DNA of 64,000 bases from Thalassia testudinum (lineage: Eukaryota > Streptophyta > Magnoliopsida > Alismatales > Hydrocharitaceae), in the NCBI GenBank assembly GCA_037157565.1, contig JAZHRO010000039.1:47678001-47742000 (forward strand), read 5' to 3'. Below are positions 34,768 through 45,253 of the stretch, in pieces. Positions within the stretch are counted from its first letter, which is position 1. Each line of letters opens with the position of its first letter. The notes beneath the pieces are model-generated. The model was given only the letters and a program-made list of their open reading frames with translations, was not told where the DNA came from and did not search any database. The translations under genes and the position numbers were made by a program.

Positions 34768-36245
34768 CAGAGTGTCCACCCTTGGCAAGGGGAATTCATC
34801 CTTTAGGCATGCTTCATTCAGGTTGGTGAAGTCCATGTTCATTCTCCATTTTCCATTGGTTTTCTTCACCATGACCACATTTGAGAGCCATGCTGGGTAT
34901 AAGGATTCCTCAATGAAGCCAGCTTCAAGGAGCTTTTGGACTTCAGCCTTAGCCACTTGCCATTGTTCGGCTAACTTGTGTCTACGCGCCAGCTTGACTG
35001 CCTGGGTGCCTGCTTGAATATTGAGGTGGTGCTAAATCAAGGATAGGTCCACCCCCAGCAAGTCATTGGCGGACCAAGTGAAGATGTCCGTGTTAGTCTT
35101 GAGCAGGAGTAACAACTCCTAAACCTTGGAGGGATTAAGGTTCGCTTCGACCTTGACGAGCTTGGTAGTGTCATCAAGATACAGCTGGGCAGCCATGGCT
35201 GAAGAGCCTAACTGGAGCTCCGAAGTTGCTGTCGGATCAGTCGGAGTCATTTCTTACTGGATTACCTGGACGTAGCTTCTCTTCTTCCCTCATTTCTAAG
35301 GTTTGGGGGTTCTTGGCTCCATGGACCGTTCCAGCTTGATCCTTAGGAGTTCTCATTCGGTCGTTTGATCCCCATGTACTATTCTTATGCCTTGATGAGT
35401 TTAGAATAACATAAATTGGAAATATGATGAGGGGATTAGGTGGAAGGTGTGGGTTGTTGGACGGCTGACGATGCCATCAAATGCTATCGTCAACTCGACC
35501 ACTATGAATGTGGCTGTCCTGTTGAGATGCCCATATTCGTTGTAGACGGACAAGGGTAGGTTGATTTCTCCTATCGGCATCATCTTATAATTGTCGAATC
35601 CTACAACTAGGTGAGTTGACGGGGAAATGTGCTCTTTTTTGAAGCCCAACTTCAGCAACGTCTTCAAAAAGAGGACATCGACGTCGTTGCCTTCGTCCAC
35701 AAGGATCCTAGGCTATAGCTGGCCCGCTAGTAAGAGAGTTACCAAGAGTGGTCAGTAACTCGATAGAGAAGCGAAGATCCTAGAGGCCGCCTGCTTAATG
35801 GAACCTCTCGCCCCACTGAAGAGTGGGGAATGCACTGTGAGGAGCCGATCTCGAGGGAGTGGCTTGCTGACTTAGGGTGATGTTAACCCTAAAAATGACC
35901 TCGACCTCCACACCCTTGGGTTCAGGCGGCAAGAGATGAGCATTCTGGGGTAACCTGACGATGGTATTCTGTCGGGGGAAGTGAAGGAGGTATCTCCTGC
36001 TTGATCTAGCAGGACGTCGACCCGTCTAGCTCCTGGTCTGAGGCAAGGACCATGTTGACTCTACGAAGCTACTGGAGCTTCTCCTTATGGTAATCTTCTG
36101 GACCCTCCAACGATTTCTTGCCCTTGTCTTGGCTCTCATTTTGCTTGACGAAATGGGCCAAGTTTCCGTGCCGTATCTGGGACTCGATTTGGTCCTGCAG
36201 ATCCTGGTAGTTTTCAGTAGCATGTCCTTGGGCTCTGTGGTACTT
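34768..36245 (-). pseudogene. Tat-type gag C terminus, protease and proximal reverse transcriptase
   Basis: Continues pol upstream of the 4-kb insertion. At 34956-34768 the polymerase N-terminal part reads LLEAGFIEESLYPAWLSNVV and LNEACLKDEFPLPRVDTLVDD. At 35700-35401 the protease-side segment reads VDVLFLKTLLKLGFKKEHIS and PIGEINLPLSV, but a clean catalytic Asp motif at its start is not visible. At 36245-36070 the gag end reads CKYHRAQGHATENYQDLQDQ, the conserved Cys/His block of Tat gag. Stops lie between the blocks. Confidence 0.82.
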
Positions 36246-36250
36246 GCAGT

Positions 36251-37979
36251 TGTTGGTGCTAGAGCACCACGATCGTTTATTTTGATGATAACAAAACACG
36301 TGTTATTTAATATTTGCACTTGAATTCTTAGATTTCAGGTTAATTGCAAATGGAGACATGTTTAGACGGAGTTCGAGCTCGCATCCATGGCGGATTGGAG
36401 GAGCTTGATGGAGAAAAGAGGAGCTTCGCGAGGTGCGATAGCCTGAAGAAGCATGAAGACAAGAATATGATAGATTTCCTTTTATCTTATTCTATGTAAT
36501 TTTGTTTCTTTGTTTTGATCTTTATTTCTTTCTTAGATCTTATGTTAAAGAGCCTTAAAGAACCCTTAAAGTAGTCCTAGGAACACTTGCACTACCCTAG
36601 GATACTTAGGTTTTCTGTAGAGAGCTTAGAAAATCAAAATAGGATTCTGACAGCCTAATCAGACGTCTAATCTGAAAATCAGATGTCAGATAGTGACTTT
36701 TAAGACATCTGACTGTTGACTCAGACGTCTAATAACTTAGGCTGGATTTATTAGTTCTGTCTGATGAAATGAAACAACCAAACCTTAGTCCAGATGTCTT
36801 AGAAGGCATCTGATGTTTGTGCCAGACGTCCAATTAGTAGAACGTTGGCTACCAAGTAAACTTTGAAGAATATGACCGTTAGGCTTATATCAGACATCCC
36901 TAGAGGACCCCAGACGTCTGATATGCGACCGTTTAGCCTTGGCTGACCCAAAATCTCCTTTGTCAGATTTCCTAGCCGTTAACCTATCTTGGGAATGCTT
37001 TTTCGTAGTACAATAGGTTTTTAGACGTCCAGACCTAGGGCCAGATGTCCTATATGTTGTCCGATGGCCATGCACTAAAACCCTGTTTAGGTCTGAACCA
37101 AGTTAGGAAAGAAACCCGCCTAGAATCAAATGTTTGACTTAGTTCCCAGACGTCTTAAATAGGTTTTCCAGACGTCTGATACCCAGGCCAGATGTCTGAT
37201 GACCCGTCAGAATCATGATTGATTCTGATTACGGCCTGTTTTGCCTTGGGTTCAATACCAACGACTATGAAAGCTTTCTAAGGGCTTCCAAAGTCTTCCT
37301 AGGTCCTCTATAAATAGAGGAGGACCCTTGCCTTATAGAGACACACCAAGACACACCTTGACTAGTATTTCCACATCTTTTGTGTCCAAGTGATGAGGAA
37401 GATCATTCTTAAGTGTTGTTGCTCTCCTAGTTCATCAAGCCTACACTTGAGAAAACTACATCCTTCAGGCACCAGCTCTCCCGCCAAAGATTTCGAGAGC
37501 GTCGTTGTGCCGTTGCGTAGTTTACGCACCCGTGTCGTCACGCCGACGCACTTTCACCTGAGGGAAGATTCTTCACCTATAGTAGCTAATTTTATTTATA
37601 TACTTTGTTGGCTCTATAGGTCTGTTGTATTTTTCTTTGTTGGGTACTCGCGTTGCGAATTCCCGTCTCCTTCGCGAGACAAAATCCTTCTCGTGAAGAG
37701 AAAGGGTTTGAGGTATGCTACCCTCGGGTTCAAGTAGCGTGGTTGTAATAGAGGTTGAACTACCCTCGTTTAAGTAGTTCGTATAGTGGATTTGATCGAC
37801 TAAATCGAGTGGGAAATCCTAACTCGAGAGGGTTAGGTGGTGGTTTTCACCCGGTTTGGGTTTCCACCTAAAAATACTTGTGTAATTGTGTGATTGCTTA
37901 TTTTTGTGAGATTGTCTATTTTAATTCCGCATTTTATATTACGTCACGCATATCTCACCTCCTCCCATATAAAACTACA
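36251..37979 (+). repeat. Solo LTR, copia-like, family A, plus orientation
   Basis: 1,729 bp, TGTTGGTGC...AAACTACA, with the 5-bp duplication GCAGT at 36246-36250 and 37980-37984. It interrupts gag of the Tat-type element. It is the same family as 27772-29474 but points the other way. TATAAATAG is at 37309-37317. No coding remains. Confidence 0.88.
36659..37205. promoter_or_regulatory. GACGTC box array in the second family A solo LTR
   Basis: Boxes lie near 36660, 36721, 36822, 36911, 37021, 37148 and 37169. Variants with CA or TG in place of CG (AGACATCT, AGATGTCT) are interspersed near 36683, 36712, 36790, 36893, 37050 and 37190. All lie within about 650 bp upstream of the TATA box. Confidence 0.55.
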
Positions 37980-37984
37980 GCAGT

Positions 37985-39125
37985 AGGGTCTGGACTCAGC
38001 CTTCTTCTTAAGAGGCTTTGGTGGGGGTAGCAAGTATGTCTGTGGACCAGACCTCCGCCAACATGTCCACCTAGTTCACGGCCGAGGGAGTGTACTCTTC
38101 AAAAAACTCCTGTCTAGTTTGGCGGGGTCCATTATTTTGACCCTTAACGAGCTGATTGCTTCTCTGATCATGAAAGTTAGCCTTCCACTTGTTGAAGTTA
38201 TTGCCTCCACGGATGGATACGGAAGCCAGCTCTCCCGAGGTCTTCCTCTCTTCAACGGGATCGAGATTATCTCCATATCCTTCCATCAACCGGCTACGGG
38301 AGCAAAAAGATCCTCTCGTTCCACGAATCTCATAGCCTTATCCCACAACTCTGCCATATCTTTACGCAGGAAGTCGTCGATGTCATACCAAAACCTCTGG
38401 GTCAAGAGGCCTGACTTGAAGTATTAGACGGCTATGGCATCGTGGGGCCTCTTGCACTTGAAGTACTAACCTTTGAATCGGTCCAGGTAGGACCAGAAAG
38501 ATTCATTCTTTCGCTGCCGGATTTCCGATAGCCTCTTTAGGTTATCTCTAACCATTTGCTGCCCTGCAAAGTACTGGCAGAATCTATTCGTCAGTTCTTG
38601 GAAGCAAGTGATATGCCCGGTCGGTAGCTCATTGAACCACTCATGGGCCATGTCGGACAGCTAAGATGGAAATACCCGGTAGAGTACTTCATCAGGACAA
38701 CCACGCACCAGCATCATTTGACGGTAACTCCCAACGAAGCTGTTGGGGTCTGTCGTCTCGTCGTACTGGGTCATCACGGACTGATTGAACTTCTCTAGCA
38801 AGGGGGCCATCATCACTTCCTCAGTGAAAGGGTAGGTGGTGGCGTAAGTGCGTGGGCATATATCCCTCATTGCCTGAGTAACCTGGTGGACAATCTTGGG
38901 TATCGAGCCTACACTGCTGGTCGCTAAGGGTTGAGTCCTAGAATGCTCCCCTAATAAAGGCAAGCAGGGAGCTTTTGGCAGCCTAAGAAGAACTTTCCCT
39001 TTCTGGCTACTAAGCTCGCATTTTAGCTTTTTGAGCTGTTTGCGCAGGCGGGCGTTCTCATTTTCCACCGTATGATGCTGCTTTAATTGTTCGTCTTCAG
39101 GGCTCAAACTTTGGGGCTACTCCAG
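37985..39125 (-). pseudogene. Tat-type gag, central part
   Basis: Structural protein segment between two insertions. At 39107-38661 a Lys/Glu coiled stretch (ARLRKQLKKLKCELS) precedes the gag opening (PLLEKFNQSVMTQYDETTDP, FVGSYRQMMLVRGCPDEVLY). At 38651-38466 it reads AHEWFNELPTGHITCFQELT and IRQRKNESFWSYLDRF, the conserved gag core. The part near 38289-38071 is degenerate. Stops separate the blocks. Confidence 0.85.
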
Positions 39126-40724
39126 CTAGATTTTACCTAACTCCTTGATTTGCTTGATCTCAAGGAGTTTTTTGTCGATTCATTGTTGTTCAGCCTATAG
39201 AGTCGTGTTCTGAACGTGGATATGATTACGAGAAATCGCTTTTCGTCATAGTAGATGTGTACAAAAGCTTTTGAAATTTGTAAATTGGGTCGAACTCGTA
39301 AGATTTTCTTCAAATAGAAATATGGGAGTCTGAGTCGTTCGCAAGGAGCCAAATAGATTAAAAATCGCTTTTCTGAACTGGATATGCAACTAAGCAAATT
39401 GAATATCAAGGAGAATGATATCTAGAACATGCAACTTGATTAAATACTAGAACTAGGAAGCTTGCAACTTGAAGACAAGTTGAAAAGTAACTACTAGCAC
39501 TTTTATTGAATATATTAAGAGTTTTGCACAAGTAGAACTAGTAGAATGTTTCTATAAAGAGAAAATTACAACTAGAACAAAGTAACTACAACTAGAACTA
39601 GACTAAGAGAAATGCAGAGTAAGGGCTTCAAAGGCGAAGTCCAGAGCGACGGCGTAGACGTTGATGCGAAGGTGCACCTATAGAGATCACTGAAGGGAGG
39701 AAGATGAAGTAGAGGATTAGTTCTAGTTGGTGGGTCTTTTCGGATGTAGTAAGGAACGATCCTAAGGAGGGGTGGCTATGGTGTTTATATAGAGGTCAAG
39801 AAGGATTGTGATAAATTGATCCAAGTTGCCTTGGATCTCCAAAATCAAGGGCTAGGATTAGGAGTCTATGAATCAAGGGGTAGGATGAAGGAATAGGTGG
39901 ATAGAATAAGTTAGGAGTTGTTGGAATTGATGGAGGCTAGGATGGCTTTGAAAGGATAATGAATGGTTGTGGTTCTCTCAAATTTTTGGCCTTTTTATAT
40001 TCCAAATTTCAAGTTGCACATAAAATCAAAGTTGTAGCACTCCTAACCAGCTTTCCAATGCAACTTGAATCACTCAATTTGGATTTAAAATGAGAAAGTT
40101 ATGATCAAAATACTAAAGTTTTGTCATGTCGTTACAAATTTTGATATTAAGTTTAAAATTAGGAATAAGATTTGATTCTGGGTTTTAAGATAGGGATTTA
40201 GGTAGGCAATTTAGGACCCTACGATTTAGATATAGTGGTGGATAAATCATGGTATATTTGGACCATCCAAAATAGTATTTATTGGAGAATAAAAGGGGTG
40301 GCCAAATAAGGTTTGTTGGGTTAGGATTTAGGACTAGGCTGGATAGAAAATTATAGTTAGTTTAGTCAATGAAAACTACCCAATAAGGTTAGAAATTGAG
40401 GTGTGGTGGATAGACATTATGTAGGAAAATTAGGCTAGGTTGGGTGGTAATTAGGCTCCTAATTAGACTAAATCTAAAGGCTAATTAGGTTAGGAAATAG
40501 GTTCACTGAACTAGGTTTAGCCCTCTTCTAAGTGAGCTTAGATCAAAAAGTCCCTTAAGTCGTGCTCCAATCAACCTGAAATTTTGTATCTACATATATA
40601 AAAATAAACACATCAAAATACCAGATATAGTTGTAGGAAAAATTGCATAAATGCCCAAAAATATGCATTATTTACAAAATGTCCTAAAATTCCTAATCTA
40701 ACCTAACTAAATGCAATCTAACCA
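39126..40724. other. Unclassified insertion within Tat gag
   Basis: About 1.6 kb without coding potential separates gag parts that should be adjacent. On the minus strand a TATATAAACACC box at about 39783-39795 is followed by a C-rich leader, which looks like an LTR promoter, so a degraded minus-strand solo LTR is possible. I could not find TG/CA ends or a clean target duplication. Confidence 0.4.
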
Positions 40725-41192
40725 AAATTACCCTTAGACTAACATTAGTTAGGCATTAATTATATAAATAAATATGGAAATATCAAGTCGCTAGTTTAGC
40801 CTCGCACTATTCTTTTCTCGCTTGCATCTCAAGGAGGGGATCTGGCCCAGGATTTCAAGTAGCTGGCAAGTTGAGCCAGCTTCTCCTTGATGGGCCTAGC
40901 GGGTTGGGGATGTCTCTTGAATACTAAGATGCTCGATTCCGCCTGCGTTGGCTAACCCAAATTACCCTTAGACTAACATTAGTTAGGCATTAATTATATA
41001 AATAAATATGGAAATATCAAGCCGCCAGTTTAGCCTCGTATTGTTCTTTTCTCGCTTGCGTCTAAAGGAGGGGATTTGGCCAGGAATTTCAAGTAGCTGG
41101 CTAGGTTGAGCTAGCTTCTCCTTGATGGGCTTTGCGGGCTGGAGACGTCTCTTTGACATCGAGATGCTCGATTCCGCCTGCGTTGGCGCCTT
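40725..41192. repeat. Tandem duplication, unit 234 bp
   Basis: The segment from ATTACCCTTAGACTAAC to GCCTGCGTTGGC occurs twice in direct order, at about 40725-40958 and 40959-41192. It spans the junction between the gag N-terminal part and the unclassified insertion, so each copy contains both. The duplication must therefore be younger than that insertion. The two copies differ by scattered substitutions. Confidence 0.85.
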
Positions 41193-41234
41193 CTCGGGAT
41201 CACCACCAGAGGAATTACAAGTTGTAGGGACCAT
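40983..41234 (-). pseudogene. Tat-type gag N-terminal fragment
   Basis: It begins at ATG 41234 (MVPTTCNSSGGDPEKAPTQA), about 60 bp inside the 5' LTR edge, as expected for the gag start. It continues with a Lys/Arg-rich stretch and is cut by the insertion about 40 codons before the frame ends; the last residues of the open frame come from inserted sequence. A second copy of the 3' part lies in the tandem duplicate. Confidence 0.7.
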
Positions 41235-41277
41235 TGCTGAGATTTGAAGTATGGAAACGGTATCAAATGATAATCGT

Positions 41278-41294
41278 TTCTCATAGATGGCGCT
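41278..41294 (-). other. Probable primer-binding site of the Tat-type element
   Basis: On the minus strand, next to the LTR edge at 41298, the sequence is AGCGCCATCTATGA. It resembles the GGCGCC-type primer site found in Tat elements, with changes. It is degenerate, so confidence is moderate. Confidence 0.5.
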
Positions 41295-41297
41295 AAT

Positions 41298-41871
41298 TGA
41301 TCGAGCTCCTTCGTAAACAGAGGATCAGACTCAACAATCACACATAAGTAATCGCAAAAAAGAAATAAGGGAATTGGTGACCTGGTTCCACCGGAAGGGG
41401 TGTACGTCTAGGGGGAGGGTAATGCTTCCAAATTTTCACTAGAATTAGCGTTAATACAAATTCTCTCTCTCTCTCTCTCCCCCATATTGTGTGAAGAGGA
41501 CCTTTAAGGGTCCCTTTTCCCTATTTATAGCACAGGAAATGTCATAACAACATAAGATCTTTCACAACGGTCCTCTCGGATTCTCCGGCACATCCGTTAC
41601 TTGGCTATTAATAGCGCCGGTAATGCTATCGTTACTGTCGACGTGGGCGTAGTGGGTGTTATCGCTGTCTCTCTGACTCCAGTCAACCGGGGTCCTTCGA
41701 CTGGTCGATCCTATCCGGATCTGCCTGGATAAAGGTAGGTTTAAATTCGTCTAAATATAGGCGGCTTGGGTGGAACCAAATCCACCTATTTGCCCAATAT
41801 CCTGGTAGCCAGAACCTCTTTTGGGATTGGTGCAAAATTTTAAGTCCGATAATACTTTTTATCGCTCATCA
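41298..41871 (-). repeat. 5' LTR of the Tat-type element
   Basis: 574 bp, matching 23110-23654. CTATTTATA at 41521-41529 is a TATAAATAG box on the minus strand. A CT dinucleotide run lies near 41463-41482. It ends CATCA before the GAGCA duplication. Confidence 0.9.
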
Positions 41872-41876
41872 GAGCA

Positions 41877-43957
41877 TTGAAAATTTCATGTATGCTTCCA
41901 TGCATAGCATTCTCTTATTAGGATAGATGCAATAAGAGGAACTTTGTGTTTTGATGAGGAAAAAAATCTATCTTTATGATAAGTGAGGTGGGATAAATGA
42001 TAGTGATTATTTTATTGTATGTTGGGATAAGTGATGTTGGTATAATGAGATGAAATTTTTTTTTCATGAAAATCTGTGAAAAGATGTTGGTGGTAATCGA
42101 TAATTCATTGTATGGGATGAAAATTTAAGAAAAGATGTCATAAAGAATATTCTACATGGGAGACAATAAAACCCCAAAATAAGCTACTATTACCTCTCTT
42201 ACTTCAGTGTGATATTCCACCGCCCAAAAGGGGGAGGCCAGAAAGTACCAACGAAGCCACGTTCAATCAATTCTTCTAAAGTTCTTTGCCTCCTCGAAAA
42301 TGTTATTCATTTGATAAGATTTTAATCCTCTCGAACTAGACGAACTTGATGTGGCTTGGCTTAAAATGACCGAACGGACAAGAAGTACAAATTTGCAAAA
42401 CGTCAAAGATATGTAGCAAATAAGTTAGAAAAAAAACTAATTTAAGCTGCTAACGTAACGTAGAAAAACACCCAAAAATATCTTTGGGCAATTTATCTTC
42501 CAAAAAATTTGACCACAGCATTATTTATTAGCGCCAATAAAGAAGAGACGTTGACCATATAGTATGAGATTAAATGGAATTAGAAATTGGAAACTGATTT
42601 TCTGCATTAATTAAGAAAAATGTGATGAATCATGTCAGACGGCTTGGGTATTCAAATGGGAGAGATTGGTGAATATGGTGGTTTTTAATTAAATTCAAAG
42701 GTCGTTGATAACACCTTATCCAAATACTTACGTGCACGACTGCATCTGAGATGTATCTACAAAACTTAACAATTTTTGGGAAAAGCATACGCCTTTCATC
42801 GTCGAAAAAAAGCATACGCCCTTAACTGAAATTGCAGCATAGTAAATTATGCGTCCCCACCGGCACATGCTTGGAAAATATTCCTCGCATATCGAGGAAC
42901 CTAAAATAATTAGACACCTGCGGCTAGCGTAAGCTAGACCTTTTAAGGCCGTTTTCTTTTTTTTATTTTAATTATGGAATCCCCAGACATTCTTACAATT
43001 TTAGTTGGAAACAGATGACGCCTGCCTACAAACGATACTAACTATAATTCATCCACCTTTGGTCCGAAATACCGCAACTCAACCAGATCGAGAACAAATT
43101 CGTATTTTTCAGAACCTCTCATGCGGGATTTTTGACGACGATACGCGTTGGGCCTCTGTCCCTAATTTCGATGGAATGGTTCTATTCTTTTGCCTACCAT
43201 CTATCATTCACTTGTTGGAACAAGCAACAAGAGAATCCCGGGATCAACATAATCCGTGCATCAGTGTTGGGTTTACGTAAGGTCCAATCCTATGCTTAAA
43301 CAAAGCCTATGCTCAACTATCACGAGCTCCAATAAAAGCCGGAAAACTTTTCTCGAATAAAATAGATAGCCCTATCCGTGGGAAACCAACTGGTTAGTAA
43401 GAGAAGGGTTGATGAATGATGACCCATACGTGTTCTTGCGACTCCAACATTTACCTAATGTACAATACTGAGCCCTGGTCGCAAAAGTATCTATCGATAG
43501 GCTTTCACACCCGACTTCTGTCCTCCACCATTTGTTGTGCACATGGTCAGGGGAAAAAAAAGGTTTCAATGTCCCAAAAAGAGGGGGGGTTATTGCTTAG
43601 ATTCTCATAAATGCCGGGTACCCACTAATTCAACGTTCATTCGAAACAAGGAGAGTGAAACTTCCCAAAATGTTTAGACCTATCTTATTCTGCAACAAAA
43701 TGACAGTACATTTAAAAAAATTCTAACAGCTCCACTCAACCTCAACGCATCATCAACATCATCAAACTCAGGCAGGGGAAAAAAAAAACCTCAGGACGAT
43801 TCATGTCTAGCCTGGCAATCCAGCAATTAGTTGCAGATCAAGTTTGGTTGCTACCTGGAATGACCAGAAATCATGTGAAACTTCTACCAATTATGTTGGG
43901 ACTCTTTTTCTGCAAAATTGAAAGGAAATCTACCCTTGTAATTCTCAAAATCAGAGC
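41877..43957. other. Intergenic region downstream of the malate dehydrogenase gene
   Basis: AT-rich, no coding region or repeat pair recognised. The last few hundred bases before 43957 should contain the 3' untranslated region of the malate dehydrogenase gene, which is read leftwards. No clear poly(A) signal was assigned. Confidence 0.5.
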
Positions 43958-45211
43958 TCAAACTGCAGCAGCAGCTGGTCTTTTGTGAACGAATGCCACA
44001 CCCTTCTCAATGCTAGCCTTAAGTGCTGGTTTTAGCGCTTCCAGGGCCTTCTCCTCATACTCTGTCAGACCCTGCAGGTCTTTAAATATTAGAGCCTCAA
44101 TTCCTCTCTTTCCGATTTTGACCCTAGAAGCGAAGAAAGGCAGCTCTGTCAGGTCAGAATGAACAAAAGCACACTCATAAACATCTCCATCTCCGTCCAA
44201 TGCACGAAGGGAAGACTCAAGGAATCTTGCAGCTGCATATGCCATAGAGAGGGTTGCAGAACCAGCACCTGCTTTAGCTTCAACAACCTCGGTTCCAGCA
44301 TTTTGAATTCTGACAGTCAATTCTTTGATTTCTTCATCCGTGAAGGATGTAAGAGGCCTTGCCTTGGACAAGAGAGGCAAAATAGTGATGCCTGCATGAC
44401 CCCCAACTACTGGAACATCCACATCGATTAGACTGAGATTCTTCTTTTCTGCAACAAAAGTGTTGGTCCTCACAACATCCAATGTCGTAACACCAAAAAG
44501 CTTCTTTGGATCATAGACTCCCTTTTGCTTCAGGACCTCAGCAGCTATTGGAATGGTAGAATTGACTGGGTTGCTGATTATGTGGATGAATGCACCAGGG
44601 CAATGGTCAGCAACGGCCTCGACTAAAGACTTCACTATGCCTGCATTGATGTTAAAAAGGTCGTCCCTGGTCATGCCAGGCTTCCTTGGAACACCTGCAG
44701 GGATCACCACCACATCCACACCTTCCAATGCATTGGGCAACTCAGATGTTCCAGTGAAACCCAGAACCTTGGAAGGAGTATTGCAATGACTAAGATCTGC
44801 AGTAACTCCTTTCACATTTGCAATATCATAAAGATGCAAGGCTGACACCAAAGGGGACATCTTGATCAGAAGTGCTAAAGGCTGGCCGATACCACCAGCA
44901 GCACCTAGAACTGCCACTTTATAAGTTGATGCCTTTGATGCCTGCACTTCTAACCGGTTTGAAGATATTTTCTCTCCTTTGTTCACCTTTGTCACGAATG
45001 ACTTCCGAAGAATGTCATTGGCACCACCAAGAAAGGACCCTCTGGAATTGTACTCCACCAACGAGGTGGTCTTGAGACAACTAAAGCCCTCAAGAGGCTT
45101 TACAAGGTACTGATTAAGAGCCAAGGGCTTGGATCTAGATCCTGAACCTGTCTGACCACAGTGGCAAGCAACCGAACCAACACAAGCACCAAGCCTTGCC
45201 GTAGCTGCCAT
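43958..45211 (-). CDS. NAD-dependent malate dehydrogenase, plastid type
   Basis: Interconverts malate and oxaloacetate with NAD(H); probably in plastids. The 417-residue frame is intact and uninterrupted by introns, as in known plastid NAD-MDH genes of similar length. Residues 1 to about 90 form a Ser/Lys-rich, acid-poor leader typical of a transit peptide. The mature part begins with the Rossmann motif GAAGGIGQP (103-111). It continues with [17 protein letters not shown] (170-186, substrate-binding Arg176 and Arg182), IISNPVNST (211-219), DVVRTN (245-250, catalytic-dyad Asp245) and [11 protein letters not shown] (270-280, catalytic His272). The first ATG at 45211 fits the leader. Upstream, CTGCAG at 45248-45253 after a pyrimidine-rich stretch looks like a 3' splice site, suggesting an intron in the 5' UTR. 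A glyoxysomal form is less likely, because the leader is longer and the peroxisomal targeting pattern is not seen. Confidence 0.95.
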   Translation of the reverse strand: MAATARLGACVGSVACHCGQTGSGSRSKPLALNQYLVKPLEGFSCLKTTSLVEYNSRGSFLGGANDILRKSFVTKVNKGEKISSNRLEVQASKASTYKVAVLGAAGGIGQPLALLIKMSPLVSALHLYDIANVKGVTADLSHCNTPSKVLGFTGTSELPNALEGVDVVVIPAGVPRKPGMTRDDLFNINAGIVKSLVEAVADHCPGAFIHIISNPVNSTIPIAAEVLKQKGVYDPKKLFGVTTLDVVRTNTFVAEKKNLSLIDVDVPVVGGHAGITILPLLSKARPLTSFTDEEIKELTVRIQNAGTEVVEAKAGAGSATLSMAYAAARFLESSLRALDGDGDVYECAFVHSDLTELPFFASRVKIGKRGIEALIFKDLQGLTEYEEKALEALKPALKASIEKGVAFVHKRPAAAAV

Positions 45212-45253
45212 TTTAAAATTGACTGAAATAATCTAATGTTGTGAAATCTGCAG

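Larger units (their letters stand above)
23110..41871 (-). mobile_element. Ty3/gypsy element of the Tat lineage (Retand/Ogre-like), nested and decayed
   Basis: The LTRs at 23110-23654 and 41298-41871 both begin TGATCGAGCTCC and end CTCATCA, and both are flanked by GAGCA (23105-23109 and 41872-41876). The coding order on the minus strand is gag (41234 down to about 36250), protease, reverse transcriptase, two RNase H-type domains and integrase (26747). The second RNase H and an antisense gene between integrase and the 3' LTR are hallmarks of the Tat lineage. The element is 18.8 kb long only because at least four insertions lie within it. All coding parts have stops. Confidence 0.88.
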
